From contig JAMPIV010012269.1 in assembly GCA_024509875.1 (NCBI GenBank), positions 62,001 through 126,000 on the forward strand: DNA of 64,000 nt, read 5' to 3'. The first letter of the stretch is position 1; every line of letters starts with the position of its first letter. Made by a program: the position numbers and the translations under genes. This stretch comes from Oreohelix idahoensis (taxonomy: Eukaryota > Mollusca > Gastropoda > Stylommatophora > Oreohelicidae). This document shows positions 29,801 to 41,520 of this stretch, piece by piece. Under the pieces are notes generated by a model. The model was given only the letters and a program-made list of their open reading frames with translations, was not told where the DNA came from and searched no databases.

Positions 29801-30109
29801 ACTAGAGTTTGGTGTTGTGTTTGTCAGTTTTCTGAGAGTAGATTGGGATGTTATATGTGATCCTGTTGGTTGGTTTGATTGCTGTAAGTATTTTATGAGG
29901 TTTTGTGCTCATCTTGTCGTGAGAGTGCTCAAGAATGTGTGAGAAAACCTGTGTCTTGAACTCAGATTAATGTCTTGAAGCTTGAGGTTGTATTGAAAAG
30001 TATGGCTCGCAAGGGATGTTCTAGTTTATTGTTCAGTGTTGTGATTCAAACTTCATCTGAACAAGAATTCTAGAAATCAACAACATTGGAAGGACGTTCC
30101 ATACTTATA

Positions 30110-30770
30110 GTCTTGACAATTCATAACCATTCAGCTCACCAAGGAGCAAGGGCCTTCAACAAAGTTATACCAAGTCTTCCTGTCCTGTGCCGTCTGCTCA
30201 AGATCTTTCTGTGTCTTCTTCATCCGCTTCATGTCTGTCTCCAGTTTTCTTCTCTTTGTGTTCTTTGGTCTTCCTTTACCTCTATTACCCTGGGGATTCC
30301 AGAAAAGAACTGCCTAGTAATGCTATCAACAAGTTTCTTCAACGTGTGTCCTATCCATCTCCAGCATCATCTCATTTCATGTTCCACTGGCACTTGTATG
30401 GTTTTTGTCATTAGTTCTTCTTTGTACACTCTCAGACGTCTACTTGTATGGTTTTTGTCATTAGTTCTTCTTTGTACACTCTCAGACGTCTACTTGTATG
30501 GTTTTTGTCATTGGTTCTTCTTTGTACACTCTCAGACGTCTACCTATATGGTTTTTGTCATTAGTTCTTCTTTGTACACTCTCAGACATCTACTTGTATG
30601 GTTTTTGTCATTAGTTCTTCTTTGTACACTCTCAGACGTCTACTTGTATGGTTTTTGTCATTAGTTCTTCTTTGTACACTCTCAGACGTCTACTTGTATG
30701 GTTTTTATCATTAGTTCTTCTTTGTACACTCTCAGACGACTACTTGAATATTTTCAAAGAAAACAGTGGC
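30110..30770 (-). pseudogene. LINE-A 3' end relic containing a tandem expansion
   Basis: The + strand shows AGCTCACCAAGGAGCAAGGG, TCCTGTGCCGTCTGCTCAAG, CCCTGGGGATTCCAGAAAAG and GTTCCACTGGCACTTGTATG, the LINE-A order. After 30390 a 50-bp piece is tandemly repeated. The coding frame is destroyed, although a spurious 192-codon + strand frame runs through it. Confidence 0.8.
30393..30745. repeat. 50-bp tandem repeat, 7 copies, derived from LINE-A
   Basis: TTTGTACACTCTCAGACGTC recurs every 50 bp (30421, 30471, 30521 and onward), followed by TACTTGTATGG and TTTTGTCATTAGTTCTTC. The unit is part of the LINE-A 3' RT region. Copies are nearly identical, so the expansion is recent. Confidence 0.95.
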
Positions 30771-30879
30771 TAGCTTCAGGCTGTTTGTATCTTCATCAAG
30801 TTTGTCCAGGTATGGTACTAATGATGGCCGTTTGTGCTGTCTCTGTGGCTAAATGTTGGGCATTGTCATGGAATTTACT

Positions 30880-31660
30880 CCTCTTGCTCTGCAGTGATGG
30901 TCCGACAATGGCCAAAATTCAGAGTATCTACTGAGGTCTTCAAAAGTGTCTACCTTTCTCTCAAGATTACTCTTGGCTGAGATGTGAATTGAAGAATGGT
31001 GCATCATTCCCAGGGAGGACTTGAAGGCTGGATAGGATCCAGGCTGTGTACACTTTTTATCTTTCCTGACCTTCTATGAGTAAGGATTTTGCTCGTTCTG
31101 ATGAGCTCCCAACTGATTTAACTCAGTAAAATATTACCTGAATAGCTCTGTTATAAGTATTTAAAATGACTGAGACATATGGGTGCAGTTCACTCAAAAT
31201 GACTGAATCAGCTATAAATGTGTATATTTATAGATAACAAAATTTAATAGTCAATTATCGTTAACAATTGTAAAATAAATAAGGGTGGAGTGAGTTTAGA
31301 CCGAGTCTTTAAAGTTTCCTTACATGTGATGGTCTGATTTGAAAAGTTCTTTATTAGAGAGTTCACTTGGCAGCTTTGAATGGCTACTTCGCTGCCAGTA
31401 AGATGCCGGTTGGTTTCTGCTCCATCCGATGCTTGTTCTTTGCAGATTATGGACTGGTTCACTCTTGTCACTGGTCAAATCTGGTGGCCGCAACACGTCC
31501 CTCATAGTATCGTGAGGTAATTGTGAAGATGGTCCAGCGCCTGTTACGACTCGTCTGCTGTAGATATCTAACTTTGACTGCAGACCACTTGTACCACTCA
31601 CTTGTTCCAACAATAGCACAACCAATTGGTACCACCTACCCAAATAATTCTTTTAGGCAA
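30880..31660. repeat. unclassified interspersed repeat, copy 1
   Basis: Aligns in order with 61493-62225: CTCTGCAGTGATG/CTTTGCAGTAGATG, GGCCAAAA.TCA.GAGTATCTA, AAGATTACTCTTGGC.GAG, GACTGAGACA, ATAACAAAATTT, CTTGTCACTGGTC/CTCGTCGCTGGTC and AATTGGTACCACC/AATGGTACCACCA. No coding signal. Both copies lie beside tandem arrays. Confidence 0.65.
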
Positions 31661-32799
31661 TTCAGACTTCTGGCTCAGTGAAATAGTTTCGGCAACTTGA
31701 TTAAGATGCCTCTTACATGTAGTCTGGGGTGTTATTTTACAATAGACTCCCACTATGACTTAGTGTTCAGGTTCATAGGATTCCGGGCTTTCAGTATTAA
31801 TAAAGGTAGAGTTGTGTAAATACATAAGATGCTCAAACACGTTGTCTGGTCCTTTAAAATGGAATCCTGATCCTATTCCTTAATCTGGCTTATCTGGCTG
31901 TCTTCTTGACAAGTTGAATTTCTCAATTCGGTAAACTCACAAGGCGCTAAATTATAAGGCAACATGCGGCCCACATCAAGATTGCTACAATAAGACAATG
32001 CTCCAATCAGAAATGTTGTATTTTCACATCTCAAATGCCAATCCAATAGCATGCAAGAGGTGTATATTTCCCCTTCTCTCACGAAAAATTCCTCCGTAAT
32101 AAACACAAAAATAAATGTGTTGTTTACAAGTCACCATATATGGTATGCCAGCTTCCGTCTATTATCGATCATTTTTACACTCACGACTACATAATCTATC
32201 ACAGGTAATCTCTCTCTTCAAGATGGATAATTATTCTCCGACCCATCTTGTCCGGAAATGGTTATCTCATTTACCCGGTCTGCTCGTAAATGTGTTACAT
32301 TTCACTCCTCAGATTCAGGTGTCAATATGGGTTCAAACGAAAGTTATTTACTACCCTAATCAGCAAAAGATGGTCGGTGAAGTCCCGACATGTCAAGAAT
32401 TGAGGGAAGGGATTGTAAACAATAATTAAGTGCAGAAAATGAGACGTAGAGCAATAATGCCGGCGATAAACATGAATGCTAGGAAAATAGAACGGATAAT
32501 TCTGTCACGGGCATCTTTGAAGCAGATGTTCAGCATTTCATTAGTTCCACATTAGTGATCATATCGCACCACTTTAATGGTTTGAATATATATCATATAT
32601 GGAAGCGAATTCTGTTGTACAGGGTTGAGTTTTCCTGCCCTGTACAAGATTATGTTTGCTGTAATTTTGTGAGTTGAATATCCATTACTTTACTACATAT
32701 ACATTCATTCAAAAGAAGGCCCAGACAAACGTTGTAGTAATAAATCATCAGTTGTCTGAAGCCTAGTGCATGTCATGTTCTTGTACACAGTTTCATATT
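31661..32799. other. unassigned intergenic sequence
   Basis: A 104-codon frame at 32115-32429 (+) has no recognisable product. No repeats matched elsewhere in the window. Confidence 0.35.
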
Positions 32800-33012
32800 A
32801 GTGAACATTTGAGCAAATAAAAAGGGGAAACCCGTAGCCTGTAAACAGTAAATAAATAGATATCACACAGGTAAAGGTATTTTTCAAGCGCTCGATAGAA
32901 ATAAAGAAGTAGAAAACTAAACAACAGAAAAACAACAAAAGTGAGTGGCTGACCGGAGAATCGAACCCAGGACCTTCCGAATGGCAACACCGCCTAGCTA
33001 CGGAAGCTCTTT
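32800..33012 (-). repeat. SINE S2, reverse copy
   Basis: On the - strand: TAGCTAGGCGG (box A), GGGTTCGATTCTCCGG (box B), then CAGCCACTCACTTTTG and CTGTTGTTTAGT. The same order occurs at 45060-45165. tRNA-derived head with a T-rich body. Confidence 0.7.
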
Positions 33013-33244
33013 CCCCCTGTCTCCATCTTCTCCCCTATCTCCCTCTCTCTTTCTGTCTACGTTACAGGAGAGTCTTCGCTGTGGTAGTGAAACATAATGT
33101 GAGAAAAGGGAAAAAGCAAAGGTTAAAAGAATAAATGCAGGGAACGGTATTAAGATAGCACTTTAAGAAACACAAGATAGCATTTTAAGAAGCACCACTA
33201 CAAGATGTAGTACCATACATTTATCTTGACAACAATGTAATACG

Positions 33245-33465
33245 GAGACCCCTGAAGAAAAGCGAAAATATGCCAACCTAAAACAGCTTGGCGGAGAACT
33301 GTGGAGGCCGAGATGCAAAGAATGAACCAGAGCTGGGGCATGCACGAAGGATGGCCGCCGACCAAGCAAAGTGGAAGCAGTTTGTTGCCCTACAAGACGC
33401 CACCAGGCGTGATGGTCACTGACTGCTTTGACAGTCGGTGGCTAAGGATTAAAGAAGAAGAAAAA
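33245..33465 (+). pseudogene. LINE-D 3' end relic
   Basis: Encodes EAEMQRMNQSWG, and the bases match the 3' end of the long LINE-D at 62440-62660 (GTGATGGTCACTGACTGCTT, TTAAAGAAGAAGAAAAAG tail). 5'-truncated, frame-broken. Confidence 0.8.
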
Positions 33466-33516
33466 GAATATAGACAGAACTGGAGGGATAGACACAGGGC
33501 AAGAGTTTTTATTGCA

Positions 33517-33864
33517 TCGAAATTTATGTAGATCACAGGATATCAAATTTATGTAGGTCACAGGATATCAAATTTATGTAGATAACAGGATATCAAATTT
33601 ATGTAGATCACAGGATATCAAATTTATGCAGATCACAGTATATCAAATTTATGTAGATCACATGATATCAAATTTATGTAGATCACAGGATATCAAATTT
33701 ATGTAGATCAAAGGATATCAAATTTACGTAGATCACAGGATATTAAATTTATGTAGATCACAGGATATCAGATTTATGGAGATCACAAGATATCAAATTT
33801 ATGTACATCACACAATATCAAATTTATGCTGATCACAGGATATCACATTTATGCTGATCACAGG
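33517..33864. repeat. 25-bp satellite, left block
   Basis: Unit of 25 bp: GGATATCAAATTTATGTAGA then TCACA. About 14 copies with point variants. The block is cut by the LTR element at 33865, whose target duplication ACAGG comes from the unit. Confidence 0.95.
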
Positions 33865-34100
33865 TGTTGATATTTACTGTTGTGTCTAGTAAATATTGTT
33901 AAATGTAATGAGACGTGGCTGGCTGTCAAACATTCTCACATTATGAAGCATAATCACGAAGCCTGAACACACACTGGATATTACTCGACATGTTTAATCG
34001 GCCATCTTTAGAAGCAGAAAGAGGAAGGAAGTAGTTAGCATAAGGACGAGTAACTCTAGTAGGAAACAAAGTAACTATAGAGACAATATATACATCAACA
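33865..34100 (-). repeat. 3' LTR of the degenerate gypsy element (236 bp)
   Basis: Longer than the 5' LTR by one 60-bp block (CAAACATTCTCACATTATGA onward) following GGCTGGCTGT. Outside that block I count four substitutions. The adjacent internal bases read AAAGAAGGGGGGA on the - strand, the polypurine tract. Confidence 0.93.
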
Positions 34101-37100
34101 TCCCCCCTTCTTTATGAGTGAACAAAAGTCATTCATCCAAGAGGTTTTCTTGCGATCTCTTTGAGGTCTCTTAGAGCAAGATGGTAGGAGAGAAAGTTTC
34201 TGTTCTTTGCCAGCTTTCCCAGGACTAGAAGTAGCTGGGGTTGAAGGATTAACTTCTGGAGGATTAGAACTGTTCACTTCACTAGTGTTCTCCATGTCTG
34301 GCAAAACAACCTGTTGCTCGGGTAGAACTGGAGAGGAGAAATCAATTTCCAGGTCCGCGGGATCAGGTGTGAAAGGGGTTGTTTTAGGTCTTAGATGAAT
34401 TCTGTTTCTGACATATTGACCTCCATTCTCCCCTTCAACTAAATAAGATCTTTCAGAGAGCCTCTTATTAATCCTTCCAGGTTGCCAGTTTGGTTGTTCA
34501 GGGTCTTGATAGTAGACTGGCTGGTGAGACAACTTGGGCAGATCATGAGCAGTTTTATCATAATACATCTTCACTGATCTTTCTCTTGCCTCTACTTTCA
34601 GTAACTCTACTGTGAGATGCAACGGGTTTCACTGCAGAAGGTATCAGTGTACGCAGTTTCCTGTTGAACAGTATTTCTGCTGGACTTTGGTCAAACCCTT
34701 GTCACGGCGTATTACGAAGTTCAAGTAGTGCCTCATATGCATCTGTGTTGTTTTGAACAGTCTTTCTCATCATACCCTTGATGAGTTTCACAGCAGATTC
34801 AGCTAATCCATTGGCTTTATGGTGACATGGTGCTGATTTAACATGAAGTATTCCCCATCTAGCAGTAAATGATCTGAACTGCGCAGTCGTAAACTGAGTA
34901 CCTTGGTCAGATACAATAACTTTAGGAACACCATAACGAGCAAAATGAGACTTCAATTTCCTGATGACTAACTGTGCTGTCATTGTAGGTAGAAAGTCTA
35001 CTTCAATGAAGTTGGAAAAGTAGTCAATCAGAACTAAATAATATCGGCCTTCTATAATAAAGATGTCAGTGCCAACTTTCTCCCAGGGTGATAAACCTCT
35101 TGAGTGTTGGTTTAAAGGTTCTTTAGTATTCCTTGCCTTCGTTTCTTGACATTCTGGACAACTGTCAGCTATCTGTCGAATCTCAGCCGTCATGCCGATC
35201 CAAAACAGACAACTTCTGGCCCGGCGCATCATGCTGTCAAATGCAAGATGAGCAGCGTGTAGCTTTTGCTTGATTTCAGGCCTCAGTGCTTTTGGGATAC
35301 GAATACGCTCTCCTTTAAGTATTATGCCTTGTTCTGTTGTCAGAGTGTCACGAATATCAAAATAAGGCATAAGCTCAGCTGGTACATCAGAATTTTTTGT
35401 AGGCCACCCATGCAAAATGGTCGACTTCAACCTCTGAAGCACGCTGTCTTTGAGAGTTTCAGCTTTAATCTTTTCCATCATCACATCTGGTATTTCAGGT
35501 AATCTTACAGGTGCATCAGCTCCTGCATTGCTCTCTCTATCAGCTAAGGAATCCAAAGTGACATTATGAATACAAACTCTGGACAGTGTGTCGGCTATAA
35601 GAAGATCGGAACCTTGTACCCATTGGAATTCAAAGTCATATCGATGGCTGCGCATCAATAAATTCTGCAGTCTTCGGGGAATTTGACTCAGAGGTTTCTT
35701 AACGAAGGCTGCCAAAGGTTTATGGTCGTTGATGACTGTAACTTTCCTTCCATAAGTGTACTGGTCAAAGCGTTCCAAACCATATACAACAGCTAAGAGT
35801 TCCTTCTCAATTTGAGCCCAGCATTGTTCTGTTTCAGTTAGAGCTCTTGAAGCAAATTCTATTGGATGACCATTTTGTAGGAGGACAGCCCCAAGTCCAT
35901 AGCTGCTACTATCAACTTGAATACACAAAGATTCATCAGGATCATAGTATGCGAGTACTGGAGTAGAAGTAATCAGTTTCTTGACTCTCTTGAAGGCTTG
36001 TTCACATTCAGCAGACCAGAAAAAGGGAGTATCTTTACGGGTAAGTTCTCTTATTGGATGAAGAACTTCTGAAAGATTGTTGAGAAACTTTGCTAGATAC
36101 TGTATCATGCCACAAAATCTGCGAACTTCATGACAGTCCTTAGGAACGGACATGTTTAGTATTGTCTCAACCTTTTTCTTGTCTGGTTCAACACCTCAAG
36201 CAGTAATAAGGTGACCCATGAAGGTAATTTCTTCTTTCTTCTCTTGAGCTTTAGCTTCATTCAGTTTAATGCCTTTCTCTTTACACCTATGTTTCAGTGC
36301 TTTAAGCTTCAGATCATGGTCCTTAATTGCTTGCTGTCTGTTTGATCCACAACCTGCAATAACTATGTCATCAGCAACATTGATGCAACCATGAAGACCT
36401 TCAAGAGCTTGTGCTAGATGCCTCTGGAAAATTTCACTGCTTACATTCAAGCCAAATGGTAATCTAGACCATCTGAACCTACCATAAGGTGTGATCATTG
36501 TTGTAAGTTTACTAGACTTCTCATCAAGTTTGATATGCTAGAATGCTTCCTTGATATCCAGCTTTGTGAAAATCTTGGCATTATTGAGTTCAGGCAATAC
36601 ATCATCCAAAGTTGGTAATCTGTAATGCTCTCTCTGCAAAGCCTCATTCAGGGGTCTAGGATCAATGCATATTCTTAAAGAACCATCAGACTTTTCAACA
36701 ACAGCCATTTGGTTAACCCATTCAGTCGGTTCCTCTACTGGTATTAATATGCCTCTGTTCATTAGATTTTGAAGCTCTGATTTTACCTTGCTCTTAAGTG
36801 AAAATGGTATTTTTCTGCACGGCAGTGCCTTTGGACGAATATTAGGATCAATATGTAACACAGCTTCACCCAGGACACCTAGATGGTTATTAGAGTTATG
36901 ATCATTATCTGAACTGTCAGTAACCACCTTAGCAATAAATTTGCTTGTGTTGACTGTCACAAACTGTAGATCCTGCAGTGTGTTGTTGCCCAGCAAACAT
37001 GTGAATCTATTTTTCACAACAGTAAACCTTATATTGTGTTTTATCCCAGTCTTAGGATTCTCAGCAGTTAATAGAACTTCTCCCAGTGGAGTCATCTTAG

Positions 37101-38104
37101 TACCATTCCACATAACAAGCCTCTGTTTAGTGGGTAACAATTGTTCTTGCATCACAAAGCGTTGACAGATTGTATTCACATCAGCTGCTGTGTCTAGCTG
37201 AAATTTTACCATTTTTCCATTGACAATGAGTTGTGCAGATGTACAAGCTTTGCTAGACTTCACACAAGCAAGAAAAACTTCAGAATCTTCCACTGACTCT
37301 GTGTGAACAGTGTGAACTTTCTTGCATTTAACTTTGAAATGGTTTCTTCCCCCACAATTTGAGCAAAACTTCCCCCATGCAGGACACTTTTTCTTAATCA
37401 ATGGATGTTTCTGTCCACAGTAATGACACTCCTTTCTAGGTTCGAAGTACCCACTGTCAGTGTTACTTTGATAGGCTTTACCAGCAGAATGCCCAGTGTC
37501 TCTCTTGGGAGGTTTATGGTTGAGTGATTTTTTCTGTACCTTTTCAACCCTTGCTTCAAAAGGTTGTACTGTATTATTCATCTCACTTATGTCTTTTCCA
37601 GTTTGCTCAAAGGCTCTGCATGTGTGAATGGCTTTCTTTAGATCGAGGTCAGCTTCTCTCAAGAGCTTCTCTTGTAACCTTTTTTTTGACAGTAAAGACA
37701 ATTTTGTCTTTTATCATACGATCCTTGTCGTTAAAGTTGCATAAGTCTGCCTTAGTTCTCAGCTCAGTCAAAAAGGAATTAAAAGGCTCTTGAAGAGGTG
37801 TGTTCCAGAATCTGAACGTATGTAATACTTCATTGCTTCGTGAGCTACAATGGTTCTGGAGCAAATCGAGAATTTTAGTAGGATTAGAGTGGTCTCCTTC
37901 CTCTGCAAGTTGATCAAAAACTTCAACAGCTTGAGGTCCAGCACAGTGTAGGATGATGGCCGCCCGAACAGGATCAGGTTTAGAGGCCACCTCTGCTGCA
38001 TCCATATACAGTTCTAACTGTCGTCTCCAATTACGAAATGTGTCTGGTTCGACGTTATTTATGTCTAGGCAGGGTGGTAACCGAAACATGGGCCGTTCTG
38101 CCAT
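34101..38104 (-). pseudogene. Gag-Pol pseudogene of the degenerate gypsy element
   Basis: Gag starts at ATG 38104 (MAERPMFRLPP); a one-base difference in an A-run near 37680 shifts the frame into the pol frame. Next come two knuckles (CHYCG and CSNCGGRNHFKVKC), protease motif LDTA where DTG or DSG is usual, and RT, broken by a stop at about 36538 after KLDIKEAF. RT resumes with TPYGRFRWSRLPFG and catalytic VADD, with a second stop at about 36196 after MGHLITA. RNase H (VDSSSYGLGA) and integrase follow (HHCC finger, GTDIF, SDQGTQF, GLAESAVK), with a third stop at about 34702 after LRNTP. The C-terminal tail ends at 34095. Not functional. Confidence 0.9.
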
Positions 38105-38254
38105 GACAAAATGTCTAACAATGGTATGCAAGCAATAACCTACCAACAGAAGAGTTAAACTTGGTTTTTACCAGTTTATCGTCCCCTCAAGTCTGACGTC
38201 AGCACACGTGTTACAAGATTTTCAGCAGAATAGTTAGAATTCTGTAGAAATAAA

Positions 38255-38268
38255 CACCGCTGCCACCA
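38255..38268 (-). promoter_or_regulatory. tRNA-Leu-type primer-binding site
   Basis: The - strand reads TGGTGGCAGCGGTG directly after the 5' LTR. It is complementary to a tRNA 3' end CACCGCTGCCACCA, which from memory is the acceptor end of tRNA-Leu(AAG). This is where minus-strand DNA synthesis would prime. Confidence 0.75.
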
Positions 38269-38444
38269 TGTTGATATTTACTGTTGTGTCTAGTAAATAT
38301 TGTTAAATGTAATGAGACGTGGCTGGCTGTGACATGTTTAATCGGCCATCTTTAGAAGCAGAAAGAGGAAGGAAGTAGTTAGCATAAGGGCGAGTAACTC
38401 TCGTAGGAAACAAAGTAACTATGGAGACAATATATACACCAACA
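38269..38444 (-). repeat. 5' LTR of the degenerate gypsy element (176 bp)
   Basis: Begins TGTTGATATTTACTG and ends ACACCAACA on the + strand. Lacks the 60-bp block of the other LTR. Confidence 0.93.
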
Positions 38445-38484
38445 ACAGGATATCACTTTTATGCAGATCACAGGATATCACTTA
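38445..38484. repeat. 25-bp satellite, short middle block
   Basis: About 40 bp of satellite remain between the gypsy and Tigger insertions (AGGATATCAC, TATGCAGATCACAGG). Confidence 0.9.
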
Positions 38485-40654
38485 CAGTAGAACTCCATTT
38501 ATCCGAACCCCAATTATCCGAACATCCAATTATCCGAACACTTTTTCCAGAAAAAAAAATCAGACGCCACCAGTCACGTTAGACTACATTTCTGAATCTT
38601 TTGATGTGGCAAGCTTCAAATGTGTGCGAACAATTTGTAGAGGATGGTATGGACTAATGGTCTGTCGCTTACGTACAGGATGTCAGTTAGATCATAAAGT
38701 CAGTTAATATCTGGTTTACCAATCCAGTGTACGTGTGCGTTCTAGGCAGAACACTGGCTAAACAGACAGTTCAACTGGAAAAGGTGAAACTGTGTCTTCA
38801 CTTGCGAGGATTTTCAATGTTGGGAAAGTTACCGTCTCTGACATCAAAAGTAACAAGGATAAAATTATGAGTTTTGCATCGAAATTGGATAGTGAAAATG
38901 GGTCGAAGAAACGTACGTAAAACTATGAGAAATGAGAAAAATTTGAAATTGGAATATTCTTTGTATATATGGTTTGTGCAAAGAAGAAGCAAAGGGGAAC
39001 CTTTCTCTGGCTCTCTATTGTGTGAAAAGGCACTTCAGTTCAACAATCAACTTGACGGTCCTCCTGACTTTAAGGCTAGCCAGGGATGGTTAAGAAACTT
39101 TAAATCTCGTCATGGCATACGAGAATTGGAGATTCAAGGGGAATCTTTATCTAGCGATGCAACTGCCGCTGAAAATTTTAAAGAAACATTCTTGGCTTTT
39201 TTGGAAGAAGGTTATTCACTCGATGATGTGTACAATGCCGATGAGACTGGCTTATACTGGAAATCATTGCCTCAAAAATCACTTGCATCTCAGCGCAAAG
39301 CAGCTGCCCCTGGGTTTAAAAAGTGCAAAGAGAGAGTAACAATTTTGGTAGCCGCGAATGCCAGTGGAAGTCATCGTTTACCGGTGCTAATGATCGGCAA
39401 AGCCAAAAAACCACGTTGTTTAAAGAATGTGACATGTCTCCCATTGTGCTGCAAAGCACAGAAGAGTGCTTGGATGAATAGTGAAATATTTCTTGATTGG
39501 TATACAAATCAGTTCATCCCAAATGTAAAGAGGTTGAGAGAACAAGAAAAGAAAACTGGAAAAGTAATTCTTCTACTGGACAATGCACCATCTCATCCAG
39601 AGACGGATACATTGAATGCAGTTGATGCAAATTTTAAAGTAATTTTTTCTGCCTCCCAATGTAACAGCACTGATTCAACCAATGGATCAGGGTGTTATAG
39701 CAAAGCTTAAAAAGATGTATTGGGAGGCAGAAGATGAAGAAAGTGTGGTGGCGTTTTCCAAAAAGCTTAATCTCAAAGACTGCTGCTATATGTTAGCTGA
39801 TGCTTGGACCACCCTGTCACAAGATAATCTCAACAAGGCTTGGAATAGATTGCTTGGGAAAAAAGGAGGAAATGAAACTACCGCAGTGGACACAAATGAT
39901 GATTGTATAAATGAAGTTGTGGAACTGTTTCAAGCAATGCCCGGATTTTGTGACAAAGATGATGCACACATGTGGCTAGAAGATGATAATGATTCTGGTT
40001 TTCAGTTTTTGAATGACGAAGAAATTTTGTCTTTTGTACAAGAAGAAAACCAAATACATGTAGTGACCGATGATGAAGACTCCTCAGAAGTACATGATGT
40101 ACTTGTAGATTATGAAGAAAACCCAAAACGTCGACCAAGTCCTGAAGAGGCCTTACTAGCACTAGAAACAGCGATGGCTTGGTACGAGCAAGAAGATGAC
40201 AGCTGTCCTACACAGCTTCTGCTGTTGAAGAGAATGCGGGACTTAGCAGCCAAAAGGAGACTATTCAGTTTGGTGCAAAAGAGGATTCCTCATTATTTTA
40301 AATAGTGGGCTACATCTGTGCAAGTACATGTATACGTAAGTTGCGCCTGGTTTTGAATCGTTTGTAATGTTATTTTGAAAACATTTCTCTTTCTTAAAAA
40401 AAATAATTAATACAAGTAGTACATGCACTGCAGTGTAATGAAAGATTTTGGTGATACAGTGATCTAATACAGTGTGGGTATTATTATTACAGTACAAGTA
40501 AATATGTTTTATAGTGTATTTTCCTTGTGATGGTTAATTATTTTTAGAAATATGTGTACATGTACTCGATACATTATGTAATCCAATTATCCGAACATTT
40601 GATTATCCGAACGATGCTGGGTCCCATGGTGTTCGGATAAATGGAGTTCTACTG
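38485..40654 (+). mobile_element. pogo/Tigger-type DNA transposon (2170 bp)
   Basis: Inverted repeats CAGTAGAACTCCATTTATCC (38485) and GGATAAATGGAGTTCTACTG (to 40654) are perfect over at least 20 bp. The target TA is duplicated (38483-38484, 40655-40656). Further subterminal ATTATCCGAAC repeats occur at both ends. It carries one transposase pseudogene. Satellite sequence continues on both sides. Confidence 0.95.
38783..40305 (+). pseudogene. Tigger/pogo transposase (DDD), frameshifted
   Basis: N-terminal Psq-type helix-turn-helix near 38784-38910 (GETVSSLARIFNVGK, TVSDIK). The frame breaks near 38908, then a CENP-B-type DNA-binding domain (LCEKALQFN, WLRNFKSRHGI) and the DDE superfamily domain follow: ADETGLYWK (first Asp), LLLDNAPSHP (second Asp). 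Another one-base shift in a T-run near 39643 precedes PMDQGV (third Asp). An acidic tail runs to the stop at 40305. Family: pogo, related to jerky/CENP-B proteins that bind DNA and, as transposases, cut at inverted repeats. Two frameshifts make it inactive. Confidence 0.9.
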
Positions 40655-41225
40655 TATATGCAGATCACAGGATATCACTTATATGCAGATCACAGGATAT
40701 CACATTTATGCAGATCACAGGATATCAAATTTATGCAGATCACAGGAAATCAAATTTATGCAGATCACAAGATATCAAATTTATGCAGATCACAGGAATA
40801 TCAAATTTATGCAGATAACAGGAATATCAAATTTATGCAGATCACAGGATATCAAGTTTATGCAGATCACAGGATATCAAATTTATGCAGATCACAGGAT
40901 ATCAAATGTTTGTAGATCACAGGATATCAAATTTATGTAGATCACAGGATATCAAATTTATTTAGATCAAAGGATATCATATTTATGTAGATCACTGGAT
41001 ATCAAATTTACGTAGATCACGGGATATTAACTTTATGTAGATCATGGGATATCAAATATATGTAGATCACAGGATATCAAATTTATGTAGATCACAGGAT
41101 ATCAAATTTATGTAGATCACAGGATATCAAATTTATGTAGATCACAGGATATCACATTTATGTAGATCACAGGATTTCACATTTATGCAGATCACAGGAT
41201 ATCAAATTGTTGTAGATCACAGGAT
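40655..41225. repeat. 25-bp satellite, right block
   Basis: About 23 copies of the same unit. Left copies have TATGCAGATCACAGG, right copies TATGTAGATCACAGG, so unit subtypes are spatially separated. Overlapping spurious frames (ISNLCRSQDI repeats) arise from the period. Confidence 0.95.
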
Positions 41226-41520
41226 GTGAATTCCTCCGTAACAGTGAGTGGGGGAGAGAGTAAGACTGAGTGAGTGGAAAAGAGTAAGATGGAATTGAGG
41301 TGAGTGGCATATGGTAAGATTGAATGAGTGATAAAGGCTGAGTATGAGTGAGAGAGAATAAGGATGAATGTGAGCTGGAAATAGGATGAGTGTAAGTTGG
41401 TGAGAGTGAGGCTGAGTTGGAGAGAGTACAGCTGGGCGTGAGAGGGAAGGAAGGAAGGTTGAGCGCAAATGGGGAATAGAAAAAAACGAATGTGTGGGTA
41501 GACAAGAATTAAGAATATTG
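41226..41520 (+). repeat. degenerate purine-rich GAGTGAG/TAAGATTGAGT repeat
   Basis: Roughly 25-35-bp irregular repeats rich in GAGAGTAAG, GAGTGAGTGG, GGATGAGTG. Long pseudo-frames of Ser/Leu/Thr residues on the - strand reflect composition only. Confidence 0.7.

Larger units (their letters stand above)
33865..38444 (-). mobile_element. degenerate Ty3/gypsy LTR retrotransposon (4580 bp)
   Basis: Target duplication ACAGG at 33860-33864 and 38445-38449. LTRs (33865-34100 and 38269-38444) begin TGTTGATATT and end CAACA. Gag, protease, RT, RNase H and integrase follow in the standard order on the - strand, with one frameshift and three in-frame stops. A primer-binding site adjoins the 5' LTR and a purine tract adjoins the 3' LTR. 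It resembles the Mag/K02A2.6-like lineage by its two-knuckle Gag and integrase. Inserted in the 25-bp satellite. Confidence 0.93.

Noticed and set aside
30086..30664. 192-codon + strand frame
   Set aside because: It is antisense to a LINE-A relic and runs through a 50-bp tandem repeat.
37649..37701. programmed frameshift between gag and pol of the degenerate gypsy element
   Set aside because: The shift lies in a run of A in an element with three stop mutations, and the frames join smoothly if one A is discounted; decay is simpler.
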